Source: Acorus gramineus (lineage: Eukaryota > Streptophyta > Magnoliopsida > Acorales > Acoraceae). Taken from it: a stretch of 64,000 bases of DNA. A model generated the notes under the pieces. That model was not told where the DNA came from. It ran no database searches and saw only the letters and a list, made by a program, of their open reading frames with translations. The position numbers and the translations under genes are program-made. The stretch spans positions 25,966,438-26,030,437 of the forward strand of contig CM060847.1 of NCBI GenBank assembly GCA_030737835.1. Direction: 5' to 3'. Positions 10,346-20,621 of the stretch are shown in pieces; positions within the stretch are counted from its first letter, which is position 1; every line of letters begins with the position of its first letter.

Positions 10346-10881
10346 CCACGGCTTTGAGTTGTGCTATCATTTGTGGATTAAGTAATATGAATTGTGGATG
10401 ATAGATATCTGGTTGTGGTCAATATTGTCTGTGATGCATGGGTTGTGCCGTTCACTGAGCGTGTGGCTCACCCCTCGCATAATATTTTTCTTCAGTGTCA
10501 TCTGAGTCGGATCTGGAGGAGGAGCTCCCCGAGGGATTTCATCAGTAGCGGAGTAGCGCCACGTCCCGCGAGTTGCAGAGGCTATCAGCATCCCTTGTGT
10601 TTGTATGTATCATTTTCCGTGCTTGGGCACGCGTTGGTGTTGTATTTGGATGTCTTTGTATGTATATTGGCTCTCACAGGACATGTGATTATGTATGGAG
10701 TCTGTAGTGTGTTTTGATTACAGATTCAGTCTTTAGTTATCCGCATTTGGTGTATATATCATGTCAGCCCTGCTTTTGTTGTCTGTGTGTCATTTGTATG
10801 ATATTATTGACCTCCTGTGTAGATTCTGATATTTTATATACACTTGCCGCGTCTCGGGGACGCCCGGGGCGTGACAGGAAA

Positions 10882-11567
10882 AGGGCTACTTATCATTAGG
10901 TCTTAAAAAAAAAAAAAAAAAATTGATAGAGTACCTTTTGAAAAAAAAAAAAAAAAAAAAAGAAGAAGAAGAAAAAAAAAATCAATGAGATAATATCTAA
11001 GGTGCTTTGAACAAAGAGCTTAGCAATCATTATGTTGAAGTTTAAAGACCGATTCGACAGTGATAGAGTGAAAGCCTCCCTGTAAAAGATAGTAAGTAAG
11101 CTGGAATATCACATATAAAGCCCATGAGGTAATAAAGTGAACATCCAAATCTCTTACTGGCTTAGTAGACTATTCTGGTTTTGACTCAGTGTCTAAGGGA
11201 GAACCAACCATTCGACAGCAATTAGAAGGAAAATTCCTACTTAGGAGTCTGAATCTCTTGAGTGTTGTCCAGATTTTCACGAGCACACCACGTCATTACA
11301 TTAAGTACTTTTCTAAAAAGAATTTAATATCTTGAGCTCTTTGATACTATCATGGGATTATGGCAGAAAAAAAAAAAAAAGGAATTTTGTGGGTAGATTC
11401 GCTGCAAACCCTCACGAGTCAAACTCGTCCACTAGGGGTGACCTAGGGGTTTAAGGGCTTGTTGCATACGCTAAATGCAACCGTGAGAGCCTGCGAAAGT
11501 GGCCTTATCCTTGTTTTTAATCACTTTAGTTGCTAGAGGACTAGCAAAATCTAGGTTTGGGGGTATT
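10882..11567 (+). other. 3' noncoding part of the Athila-like element, right segment
   Basis: Resumes the element after solo LTR S1 and its GGAAA duplication. It contains A-rich and GAA-rich runs (10905-10980) and no credible gene. The end CTAGGTTTGGGGGTATT at 11551-11567 is the polypurine tract directly before the 3' LTR. Confidence 0.6.
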
Positions 11568-13025
11568 TGATAAGCGTATTATTTGCACATTTAATCCCCT
11601 TAATTTAGTTTTCTATTTCCTAATTTTATGTGTAATAATGACTAATATTCAGAATTTATTTTTTATTGCAGGTAATTGAGATAAATGATGATTATCAATG
11701 CAAAATATTCTATAAAGCATTTAAAGATATGAAGGAGAATCAAGAGGATTCTTGAAGATCCAAAATTATGCTAGATAAAGATTTGGTGAAGAGAGAATCA
11801 AAAATCAAAATCCAATCAAATATTCTTCAAATCAATGTTAAAACCGTCCCACTATTTTGACCATAACTTTTGCCTCAAATATCCTATTTTGGCCCAAAAT
11901 ATGGCGTTGAAAAGATATTTTGAAGATGTACAAATCAATGTTTCATGAATATTTTGCAATTCCACCTTATTAGGGGTCAAAAATTAATCCGAAGATTCTG
12001 CAGAAAATTAATGACGGGAATGAAAGATTTTACCTGCTGAAATTGTCAAATATTCATATGAGGAAGGTTGATGGCCAATTTTAACCATCCAATTCATTGC
12101 AAATCAATGGTCAAGATTCAAGGCTGGAGGCTATAAAAAGAACACATATGAAGCCAAGAATAGGAGGAAATCAAAAAGAAGGAGGCAAAGGGACAACTAA
12201 AGGAGAAGAAAGATTCAAGAGTTTTGCTTTGTTTTTGTTTTTCTTTTCATCTCATATCTTTGGATGTTTGTATATATTTAGATCTGAATTTTAATATTAC
12301 TTTAGTATTTTTATTTTCAAGAATTTTTCAATTATATGATGTCTTTTATTTTTTATTTTTTATTTAGTTTGATCATGTTTTCTAGTAGCTAAATCTTCAA
12401 CTAGGGTTGAAGATGAAACCATGCAATGCTAGTTTAGGATTTTATATTTAGATCTGAATTCTCCATATTGTTTGCTTTATTGAATATCAATCTCTCCTTC
12501 AATTCTCTTTTGAAACCTTTCATGTGAATTTCTTATTACCTTCTTCAAAAATCTCTTGTATTTGATTTGATAAAATATGCTTTGATTATGTTCTCTGATA
12601 TTTTATGCTCTTCTTAACAAGTTGAATATTGAGTTGGTAGATTTTATAAAGGGAAGGGAGAAAGATCATTTTATGAAATAATTAATATGATTTTAAATAT
12701 TTAATTTCCGATTGGTATTTGACTAACGTCAATATTGATTGAGTTATATGGTGGAGTTTCACATTTGAATATAACCCCTAAATTGGTATTGCATGGTGGA
12801 TTCTAAAACCCTAGTTATATTTTTATATTAATATTCATTTTTTTAAAAAAATAAAAATAAAAAAAATAAACTTTCATCAATCTTCCTGTCTAATTCGATT
12901 AGGTAAATCAATTAATAATTTAATTTGAACAATTCTTTGTGGGATCGACCCGTATTTGTTAGATCTATACTTCTGTAATGATCCGTGCACTTGCGGTAAT
13001 TAATAACAACTTTAATAATCAATCA
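11568..13025 (+). repeat. 3' LTR of the Athila-like element
   Basis: A 1,458-bp direct repeat of 2000-3413, starting TGATAAGCG and ending AATCAATCA. TATA box at 12132. It keeps the 41 bp near 12895-12940 that the 5' LTR has lost. Followed by the AGAGC duplication at 13026-13030. Confidence 0.9.
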
Positions 13026-13132
13026 AGAGCCTTGTCCTGTCAGAGCCAATGGTCTTCTTTTCGTAGAGATGAGTCCTAGGATTTGTATATGTGTATTCTG
13101 ATCCTAGTGTCTGGTTTTCTTAGGTTGCTGAT

Positions 13133-14590
13133 ATGCCTCCTCGCAGAGGACGGCGCAGACATGGTCCCTCTCGACCATTGGAGGTTTCTGGACCTACTAG
13201 AGGCGAGGATGCTACTAGAGAGTCCACGGCTGTGAAGCTAGGATCAGCGCAGGAGCCTCCCGCATGGGAACGTGCGTTCGCTCGATTAGCGGATTTAGTG
13301 GAGACTCAGACCAGGGCACTGGAGGCCCAGACCAGAGTGTTGGCAGAGCAGGTGCGGGAGATCCAGGAGCTGAGGGTGGCTCGTGATGCAGTTCCACAGG
13401 TCCCCTTGGTGGCAGATCCGCCTGTGGTACCCGAAGTACCCCCAGTCCCCGTGGCGATTCCGGCGGTGAGGGTTCAGGATCCCCCGGTGAGGGAGGTGGA
13501 GCTGGAGGCTGCAGCGCGGGTGCAGCATAGTGGCCTCGTAGCCTTCCTAAAGCTCCGTCCTCCCGAGTTCTATGGCCAGTTGGCGGATCCCCTTGCCCCA
13601 GAGCGATGGTTGATGGAGGTGGAGGTGATCTTCTCGACCATGCTTTGTACGGATCGCCAGCGAGTTTCCCTTGCCACCTTCATGCTGAAGGGTAGCGCTG
13701 CCGAATGGTGGGCTACCCGAGTGGTGGACATTCCCGAGGGATTGGAGCAGCTTTCATGGACAGGATTCCAGAGGTATTTCCTGGAGGAGTACTTCCCGTT
13801 CTCGACGTGGCAGATCGTGATGCAGGAGTTTGAGCGGTTGACGCAGGGCTCTATGTCTGTCGCCGACTACTCCACGCGCTTCACGAGGCTATCTAGATTC
13901 GCTCCAGCCTTGGTGATGGACGAAGAGGCGAGGTGCCGCCGTTTCGAGCTTGGTCTCTGCAGTGCCATTCGGGTGCATGTCTCCTCCCAGGTTTTCTCGA
14001 GGTTCTCGGACTTGGTGTCTCGAGCGAAGACAGTCGAGCAAGACCTCGGGATCCTCGTGAGGGTTCCGACCCCTTCTGCAGATCAGGGTCCTTCCGGGAG
14101 TCGGGACCAGAGGCAGCGCAAGAGGAGGAGGCCCCACTTCGATCAGTCAGCGGCTGCCTCTCCTCTAGCAGATGCGGTGCCAGTGTGGGATCCGGCACCC
14201 ATTGCGGCAGTTCCCATCCAGTCCATGCAGCCGGAGAGGCGGCGCTGTTTCCATTGTCAGCGCATCGGGCATATCAGATACAATTGCCCTGATGCTGGCC
14301 GACCCCGAGTGCTACCTCAGCAGCCGCAGTTCTTACAGCAGCAGCTTCCGCGTCAGTAGCAGCCACAGGATGGTCGAGTTGACCAGTGGAGGCAGCCAGT
14401 GCAGACGGCGAGGCGTGCCCCTGCTCCTCAGCCGCAGTTCGTTCGAGGCAGAGTTGCAGCTCTTTCGGCCGAGGAGGCGCAGTCTTCGGGTGTCATGATT
14501 CGAGGTAATGTTTTGTTTTCCCAGCTCCCTATGAATATATATGTGTTGATTGCGGTTAAGCATGTGTGTGATGTTTCGTTGAGTGGATAA
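13133..14590 (+). pseudogene. gag: gag of element C with start of protease, truncated
   Basis: From ATG at 13133 the frame is open for 408 codons to TAG at 14357-14359. It holds a basic N-terminus (MPPRRGRRRHGPSR), a coiled-coil-like stretch with heptad leucines (about residues 55-85), the gag core with MLKGSAAEWWATR and QRYFLEEYFPFS, and a CCHC knuckle (about residues 372-385). The TAG replaces the CAG seen in element A at the same place (25019), so the stop is a C-to-T change in a CAG. The same frame then continues through a Q-rich linker to the VIRGNVLFSQLP start of the protease and decays near 14560. The protease active site and most of RT are gone. Confidence 0.8.
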
Positions 14591-15327
14591 GGAGTGTGGT
14601 TGTTCGAGTTAAAGAGGCCGGGTTGTAGCCGTCCTGGCAGGAGGCTCTCATTCGTAGGTACCGCCGATGCAGTCGGAGGGGTACTGATCGTGGGAGTGTG
14701 CCAGGTAGGGGCTAACCCGGAAATGGATTAATGGATGATGTCGCGAGTGTGGAATCGTTCTCCCCTTCGTTGGACCCGAGTAGGGACTCCTCAGCGTTAG
14801 AGAGGCCTTCCTGACAGAGGGCTCCCATCAGTAGGCACCTCCTGATTTGGTTTTGGACTGTGCTGAATTGTGGGAGCGAACCAGGCAGCCTACGGTGTGG
14901 AGGAGAGGCTACCGGTGGACCAGGGGTGAAGAACAGTCTAAGTCTCTCCCAAAGTCCCAATATGTCTCCTGATAGGAGTGAGGGTGTGGATGAGACAAAG
15001 ACGCGTCGCCTCGTGACCCAATTGTTGTTCGACCATTCCCATGGATGTTGGCTCCGGTCTTGTGATGGAGGTTGAAGGTTATCGGTGGGTGATTATCTAG
15101 ATGTAGATGATCCGGTGAGGTTGGTAATGTTCTTTAAAAGTGATGTCTTCTTCTAATGTTCCTTTTCTGGTCTAAGGGGCCGTGTGAGGTCAGCGTTGAG
15201 ACCCGGGCTAGGGTACTTCGTGTTCCTTGTTTGGTTGTCGGGGTATCCTATATCGGGACCTCATGCTGCTCTCCCAAGCTTTCTTTTCCCAGTCAAGGGA
15301 TACCCTGGAAGCATCAGCTGGTGATGG
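14591..15327 (+). other. LTR-derived filler between gag and RT of element C
   Basis: Two LTR segments lie here in plus orientation but in swapped order. The segment 14750-15000 matches the LTR stretch before the hairpin units (CCCATCAGTAGGCACCTCCT and so on). The segment 15170-15310 matches the stretch that normally comes earlier (GTGTTCCTTGTTTGGTTGTC and so on). In an intact copy this position codes for protease and RT. No gene is seen. Confidence 0.6.
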
Positions 15328-15895
15328 ATCAAGTGCGAGTTTAGATGGAGCTTATGGCCTTTCTGGGCTATGTGATTGTGGTGAAGGTATATCTGTGGAC
15401 CCGGGTAAGACGCTTGCTATGTCGAATTGGCATAGGCCGTTGAACCCCGCAAGGATTTGGAGCTTCTCGAGTTTGACGGATTATTGCAGGAGGTTTGACG
15501 AGGGACTCTCGAAGATAGCTGTTCCTCTTAACCACCTTACTCGGAAGGATGTCCGGTTCGAGTGGTCCCCGTCTTGCGAGGAGAGCTTCCTGGAGTTTAA
15601 TCGGAGGCTCACTTCAGCGCCAATTGTTACCTCTCCGTCTTGGAGTGGTGGGTTCGTAGTTGGGTAAAGGTGTGTCCACAATCCTGCTCACGTCATCCCG
15701 TTCGAGCCGCTCGTCTCTGAGCCGGACAGTCATTCGTGGAGCAGTCGATTGAGATCATGGACCGCCGAGTGAGGAGGCTCTGCACCAAGGCCGTCCAGTT
15801 GGTCGAGGTGTGATGGCAGCACCGTTCCGGTGTCGAGGACACTTGGGAGCTCAAGGATGCCAGGTGTGACGCGTATCCGCATCTTTTCCCCTCCT
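15328..15895 (+). pseudogene. pol: Fragments of RT and of the integrase tail (element C)
   Basis: From 15328 to about 15665 the sequence matches the RT thumb and connection to RNase H (frame with GISVDPGKTLAMSNWHRPLN and [18 protein letters not shown]). It then jumps to the last 230 bp of pol at 15666-15895, which match the chromodomain-like tail of element A (28318-28539). RT catalytic residues, RNase H and the integrase core are deleted. A polypurine tract AAGGGGGGAAGAA precedes the 3' LTR at 15944. Confidence 0.75.
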
Positions 15896-15943
15896 AGATG
15901 TTTTTGTATATTTTGAGGACAAAATTTCCTAAGGGGGGAAGAA

Positions 15944-18762
15944 TGTTATATATGTGTCACTTTTAGCCTGCTGGTAACCGTTGAAGTGTTCTGGCAGTTT
16001 TTCATTTTTTTTCGGTTTTCGATCGGAACCGCTAATTTTTGGACTGTTAGCTATCGTCCTGAGTTAGAGAACTCCGATTGGAAATCTAAGTGCATATTTG
16101 GTGTCCTGATACCATTTTAGGCCTCTCACAAAAATTTCATCGAATTCCGGTAACGTTTCCAAAATTTCACAGTTCCGGGGCATATCCGGGTATTTTAAGT
16201 GACTCGCTATATAAGTGAAATCTAAAATCTGATTGGCACTATTCATCATCCCTACCAAAAAGCTTTCTCTCTCCCCTTCTCCATTTTTCAAGCTTTTGAG
16301 CCCCTTAGAGCCCTCAAAGCTTAAAACCTAAAGCATAAGAAGTGTAGATCGGGTCCCGATCTATACCCCAGTGCTTTCAAATCCGGATTCCGGTGAGTTT
16401 TGCCCCTCCATCCCCCCTCTCTTCTTCCCTGATTTGGGCCATTTCGAAGGCCGAGAGAGATCCCGGCGTTGGAGGCCTTTGGGGAAAGGTTTCGGTGCGC
16501 GGAGAGCTACCGGACATCCCTTCCTCCCCTTGGTAAGCCCTTTTTCCTCTCTTTCCTTGTATATATGTATGTTAGGGGGGTGGATTTGAGGTTGGGTGGT
16601 GGTCGGCGGCGGTGGGTGGCCGTCGGAGGGCTGTTGGGGGCGGTTGGAGGCGGTTGGGGGCCGTCGGACTGGTGGTTGGCTATCTCGGGCGGGCTGGCAG
16701 GCTGTCCCGGGCAGGCTGGCAGGCAGGCAGTGTAGCAGGCGGAGCAGATGGCAGGGCGTGCGCGCGGGTGGAGCTGGGCGCGGGTGTTGGGCGCTGGGCG
16801 CTGGCGGGCGCAGTTGGGCGCGCAGTCGCGCGCGGGTGCGTGCGCTCAGGTGCATGGGTGCGCGCAGAGTGGTCGCGCAGGTGCGCGCGGGTGCTGGCGC
16901 GAGTGGGGGTGTGCGCGGGAGTGCGCGCGCGCGCGGGCAGGGCACCTGGGCACTGTGCCTGGGTGCGGGGCAGGGCGCCTGGGCACGGAGCTGGGGACCA
17001 GTGCGTGCGCGTGCTGGGGCGTGCGTGCAGTGCGCGCGGGGGCGCGTTGGGCTGGACGCGCGGTGCGCGCGGGCGCGCGCGAGGGTGCGCGTGCGTGCGG
17101 CAGTGCGTCGGGGCGCGCGGGCAGGCGCGCGGCAGTGCGCCGATGGTGCCGGGGTGTGTGCGTGCGTGCGCATTCGTGCGTGCGGATGCAGGTGGCCGTG
17201 CGTGCGGCTGCCCGGGGGGTTCGGGAGTGAGTTGGGGTGCTCGGACTCGCGTGCGTACAGGCCGTATGTACGCTTGTCCGAGTGTTGGGTATTTTAGTGT
17301 ATTTTGGGGTATTTGTGTATTTTACTCACCAAGTTGATTACCCTATCTTGCAGATCTTGACGGACGGTCGCGCGACGACCCGATCTCCGGTGAGTGGGAC
17401 GACCCAACCCAGTTTGGGAGGCGTTACATGCACTTGGGCGTGTACCATCCTCCCCTGGGGCACCATAGTAAATATTAACCTGTTTAATATGAAAAGCTAT
17501 GAAAGCATGATAATCTGTAGTATGCATGCCACCCTAGATTTGTATGCTAGGGACTTATACCCTTAGGACCCGTATAACAGCCATGCACCCTGTTATCATG
17601 TTTCCATGCTAGGGTACTCCGTGTTCCTTGTTTGGTTGTCGGGATGTCCTATATCGGGACCTCACGCTGCCCTCCCAAGTATTCTTTCCCCGTTAAAATT
17701 CCAACCTTGTTATAACTATTATGCATGTTCCCCGCATCTTGGTTATGCGCCCTGGAGGAATTCTGAGGAATTCAGGACATTAGAGTTCTTATGATGTGTT
17801 TTCTGCGGATCCGAGTACTGTTCCCTTCGTTGGATCCGTGTAGAGACTACCCCGGCGTTGGAAAGGTCGTCCCGTGCAGGGGCTCCCATCAGTAGGCGCC
17901 TCCTGATTTGGTAGAAGGACTGTGTTGAATGTGGGAGTGGCCAAACGACCTACGGAGTGGGGAGAGACTATCGGTGGACCAAGGGTGACTAACAGCCTAG
18001 TCAGTCCCAAGAGCCTAGGTCACCTATTGAGGGTGAGGGTGAGGGTATGGTGGGCCGGCGATGTGGCGACCCACTGGATTGTAAGTCCCAATATCCTTGG
18101 TCACCCAGTGAGGGTGAGGGTGAGGGTGTAGCGGGTGGCGGTAGCGACCCGCTGGTTTTGTGTAATTAGTCCCAATATCCTTGGTCACCCATTGAGAGGT
18201 GAGGGTGAGGGGCGGTAGCGACCCACTGGATTGCGGAGTTGTTGCCATTTTGTGGCTTGAGTAATGTGATCGTGGTTTAATAATATCTGGTTAGGGTTAA
18301 TATAAGCTGTGATGCATGGGTTGTGCTATTCACTGAGCGTGTGGCTCACCCCTCGCATAATATTTTTCTCCAGTGTCATCTGAGTCGGATCTGGAGGAGG
18401 AGCTCCCCGAGGGACTTCATCAATAGCGGAGTAGCGCCACGTCCCGCGAGTATCAGAGGCTATTAGCATCCCTTGTGCTTTTATGTATTATTTTCCGTGC
18501 TTGGGCACGCGTTTGTGTTATATTTGGATGTCTTTGTATATATTGGCTCTCACAGGACATATGATTATGTATCGAGTCTGTAGTATGTTTTGATTACAGA
18601 TTCAGTCTTTTAGCTTCTGCATTTGGTGTGTATATCATGTCAGCCCTGCTTTTGTCTGTGTTGTCATTTTAGCTGTTGTGTGAGTATGTTATTGAACTCT
18701 TGTTACTGATATCATATATACACCTACCACGTCCCGGGGTCGGCCGGCCCTGGGGCGTGACA
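15944..18762 (+). repeat. 3' LTR of element C
   Basis: It is 2,819 bp, with the standard ends. TATA at 16208, donor-like CCCTTG|GTAAGC near 16535, GC-rich block 16600-17230, CTTGCAG ending 17353, 36-nt segment 17354-17389, then a GTGAGT donor. Three hairpin units lie between about 18004 and 18230, the last one truncated by a small deletion of its 5' stem. Its right flank GGCAC belongs to a minus-strand LTR. Confidence 0.88.
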
Positions 18763-19299
18763 GGCACCATGAGGTCCCGATATAGGATATCCCGACAACC
18801 AAACAAGGAACACGGAGTACCCTAGCCCAGGTCTCAACGCTGACCTTGCAAGGCCCCTTATCCAGAGTAGGAAGTCTAGAAGAAGACATCATTCCTTAAT
18901 GAGCAATACGCCACATCCTCAACACTTTACACTGGCACCGCACGCGAACTCCATGGTTACCAGCGATACCGATACACGGGAAAGAGCTCCATTATCGAGA
19001 CGTAATCCATACCTTAGAAATTGCAACCAATTCATCACTATCACACTACTGGGCATAAATCTCCTACCCAAGCCTTAATCCCGCACAAGAGATCTAACAA
19101 CTGACCCTAACCAGTCGACCCAGTCGACAACTTAAGGATGGTTCCAGGGGGTCACGTCCATGTCAACGGATGCGAGGAGGCATGTCAGCAACCTAAGATA
19201 ACCTCTAACACAAGAGGACTAGGATGACAATCCTACGACTCATCATCTATACGACTAGACTTAGGCTCTGACAGGACCAGGCTCTGATACCAACTTTAT
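18763..19299 (-). pseudogene. Old minus-strand chromovirus: LTR scrap, decayed gag start, primer site
   Basis: Read on the minus strand, the primer site TGGTATCAGAGCC lies at 19292-19280, followed by a leader and a gag start (ATG at 19183, MPPRIR then a stop, compare MPPRRGRRG). DNA from 18888 to 19180 is too decayed to assign. Positions 18763-18887 match an LTR interior in minus orientation (rc of about 22390-22500). Element C appears to have inserted into this older copy. Confidence 0.55.
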
Positions 19300-19974
19300 T
19301 GTCACGCCCCAGGCGTCCCCGAGACGTGGCAATAATAATAGTAATATCAGCTATCAATACCTGAGGTCAATAAGGACACCAACAACAATACACAAGGCGT
19401 CAAAGCAAGATAAAGATAACTGACTAAAAAGCGGATGCATAATATATAACAATGTCTGTAAATCAAAAACATTATTACAGACCCGAATACACAATCAATG
19501 TCCTCTGGAAGCCAAGTCTAGACCAAAGAAAAAATATATCATGTGCCACATGCACGATTTACAAAGCATAAAAAGACTCTAGGAATGCTGACAGCCTCCC
19601 ACTCGCTACCCGCTGGAAGAACACTCCACGCCCATAAGACCACGCCACAGGAAAGCTCCAGCTCCACGCCCAACACTGCCCCTGAAAAGAAACAGTATGC
19701 GAGGGGTGAGCTACAAGCTCAGTGAGTGGCTGGAAACCAGTCACCATTCTATAGATCAATACATAAATCAGTTCCCTTTTTCGAGGAAAAACATGGGTAG
19801 AAACCCAAGGGTCACTGGGTCACGCGGCGGCGCGACCAACCTCACCCCCACCCTCACTCCCAGCGGGAGTCTTTTGGGACTTATGGGGAGAGACCATACC
19901 GTCGGTCGAAGAGACCCCGATTTACTGGTCCACTCAACACTACTGGATCATCTACATGTATATAATCGCCCATC
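19300..19974 (-). repeat. Diverged minus-strand LTR, 3' part
   Basis: Begins TGTCACGCCCC (minus-strand LTR end) seven bases after the primer site of the old element. It keeps the AGTATGCGAGGGGTGAGC block and a hairpin-like CACTCCCAGCGGGAGT. It is much more diverged than the other copies and is cut at 19974 by the plus-strand LTR. Confidence 0.65.
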
Positions 19975-20580
19975 TGTTATATATGTGTCACTTTTTGCCT
20001 GCTGGTAACCATTGGAGCATTTTAGCAGTTTTTGAGTTTTTATCGTTTTTCGATCGGAACCGTAAAATTTTGGACTGTTAGCTATCGTCTTGAGCTAGAG
20101 GACTCCGATTGAAAATCTAACTGCATATTATGTGTCCTGGTGCCATTCTAAGCCACTCATGAAATTTTCGTAGAATTCCGGTAAATTTTCAAAAATTTCA
20201 CCGTTCTGGGGCGTATCCGGGTTTTGACCGAGCGAGAAGTCATTGGGAGAGTTGACTCGGTCAAAGTGGGCCCATGACTTGGTCAACCCTTTTTGTCTGT
20301 TTGTGTGGTTGGGTTGACCCAAGTCAAATCCCACTTAAAACCCACTTAAACCTAATTAAGCTTGCTTAACCCTAATCTAAGAGTGGTATGACTTATTTAA
20401 GTGAGCTAAAAAGGTTGCCTAGCACTATTCATCATCTTCTCAAATGCAATTTCTCTCTCCCCCTCTCCCAAAAACCTTCATTTGAGCCACCTAGGGTGCT
20501 TGGACCATAAAACCCAAAACATAGAAAGGTTAGATCCGGTCCCGATCATCTTCTCAAATGCAATTTCTCTCTCCCCCTCT
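19975..20580 (+). repeat. Truncated LTR (first 600 bp) upstream of element A
   Basis: Starts TGTTATATATG and follows the LTR as far as the CCGGTCCCGATC block. It then repeats about 33 bp of earlier LTR sequence (ATCTTCTCAAATGCAATTTC at 20548, first seen near 20430) and stops. The rest of an LTR and nearly all of an internal region are missing. Confidence 0.85.
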
Positions 20581-20621
20581 TGTATTTATTTTGAGGACAA
20601 AATTTCCTAAGGAGGGGAGAA
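20581..20621 (+). other. Last 41 bp of an internal region with polypurine tract
   Basis: TGTATTTATTTTGAGGACAA through AAGGAGGGGAGAA is the end of the internal region of this family (compare 28545-28587). It puts the LTR at 20622 in the position of a 3' LTR for a lost upstream unit as well as a 5' LTR for element A. Confidence 0.8.

Larger units (their letters stand above)
8177..10495 (+). other. Splice-like signals and 36-nt mini-exon in LTR leader (S1 copy)
   Basis: Donor-like CCCTTG|GTAAGC at 8177, acceptor-like GTCTTGCAG ending 9206, a 36-nt segment (9207-9242), donor ACTG|GTGAGTGG at 9243, and acceptor TTTTTCTTCAG ending 10495. The equivalent sites were found in the C 3' LTR (segment 17354-17389), A 5' LTR (22052-22087), S2 (31942-31977), the 46126-46161 copy and the 61362-61397 copy. 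They also occur in the minus-strand copies at 42.9, 56.9 and 63.3 kb. The segment is 36 nt in all of them. Read in one frame, the segment joined to the next acceptor gives DLDGWSRDDPDT then VSSESDLEEELPEGFHQ and a stop at 10546-10548. No ATG was found upstream in that frame, so coding is unproven. Confidence 0.45.
7587..10876 (+). mobile_element. Solo LTR S1 of the chromovirus family
   Basis: A full 3,290-bp LTR from TGTTATATATG to GGGGCGTGACA, flanked by GGAAA on both sides (7582-7586, 10877-10881). No internal region is attached, so it is a solo LTR left by LTR-LTR recombination. Order inside: short U3, TATATAAAA at 7852-7860, CT-rich start region, donor-like CTTG|GTAAGC at 8177, GC-rich block (about 8209-9080), acceptor-like CTTGCAG at 9200-9206, 36-nt segment 9207-9242, GTGAGT donor at 9243, four hairpin/G-quadruplex units (10007-10345), acceptor-like CTTCAG at 10490-10495, and the U5 end. 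Confidence 0.93.
2000..13025 (+). mobile_element. Athila-like LTR retrotransposon, pol deleted
   Basis: A complete two-LTR element flanked by a 5-bp target duplication AGAGC (1995-1999 and 13026-13030). The LTRs start TGATAAGCGTATTATTTG and end AATCAATCA. The primer site matches tRNA-Asp, as in Athila elements, and gag-protease is of Athila type. Reverse transcriptase, RNase H and integrase are absent, so it would need enzymes in trans. The LTRs differ by roughly 15-20 substitutions by eye plus one 41-bp indel, which indicates a fairly young insertion. A solo LTR of the chromovirus family (7587-10876) has inserted in its 3' noncoding part. Confidence 0.85.
1416..18762 (+). mobile_element. Element C: Tekay/Del-like chromovirus with nested insertions
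   Basis: The order is truncated 5' LTR (1416-1982), primer site (1988-1999), Athila-like insertion (2000-13025), leader and gag (13031-14590), LTR-derived filler (14591-15327), RT and integrase tail fragments (15328-15895), polypurine tract (about 15931-15940) and 3' LTR (15944-18762). Removing the Athila-like element and one AGAGC copy restores the primer site and leader seen in element A at 23607. The coding part is far shorter than in A (about 2.9 kb against 5 kb), so C cannot encode its own enzymes. The 3' LTR abuts a minus-strand LTR fragment beginning GGCAC; the matching duplication on the left is lost because the 5' LTR is truncated. Confidence 0.75.
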
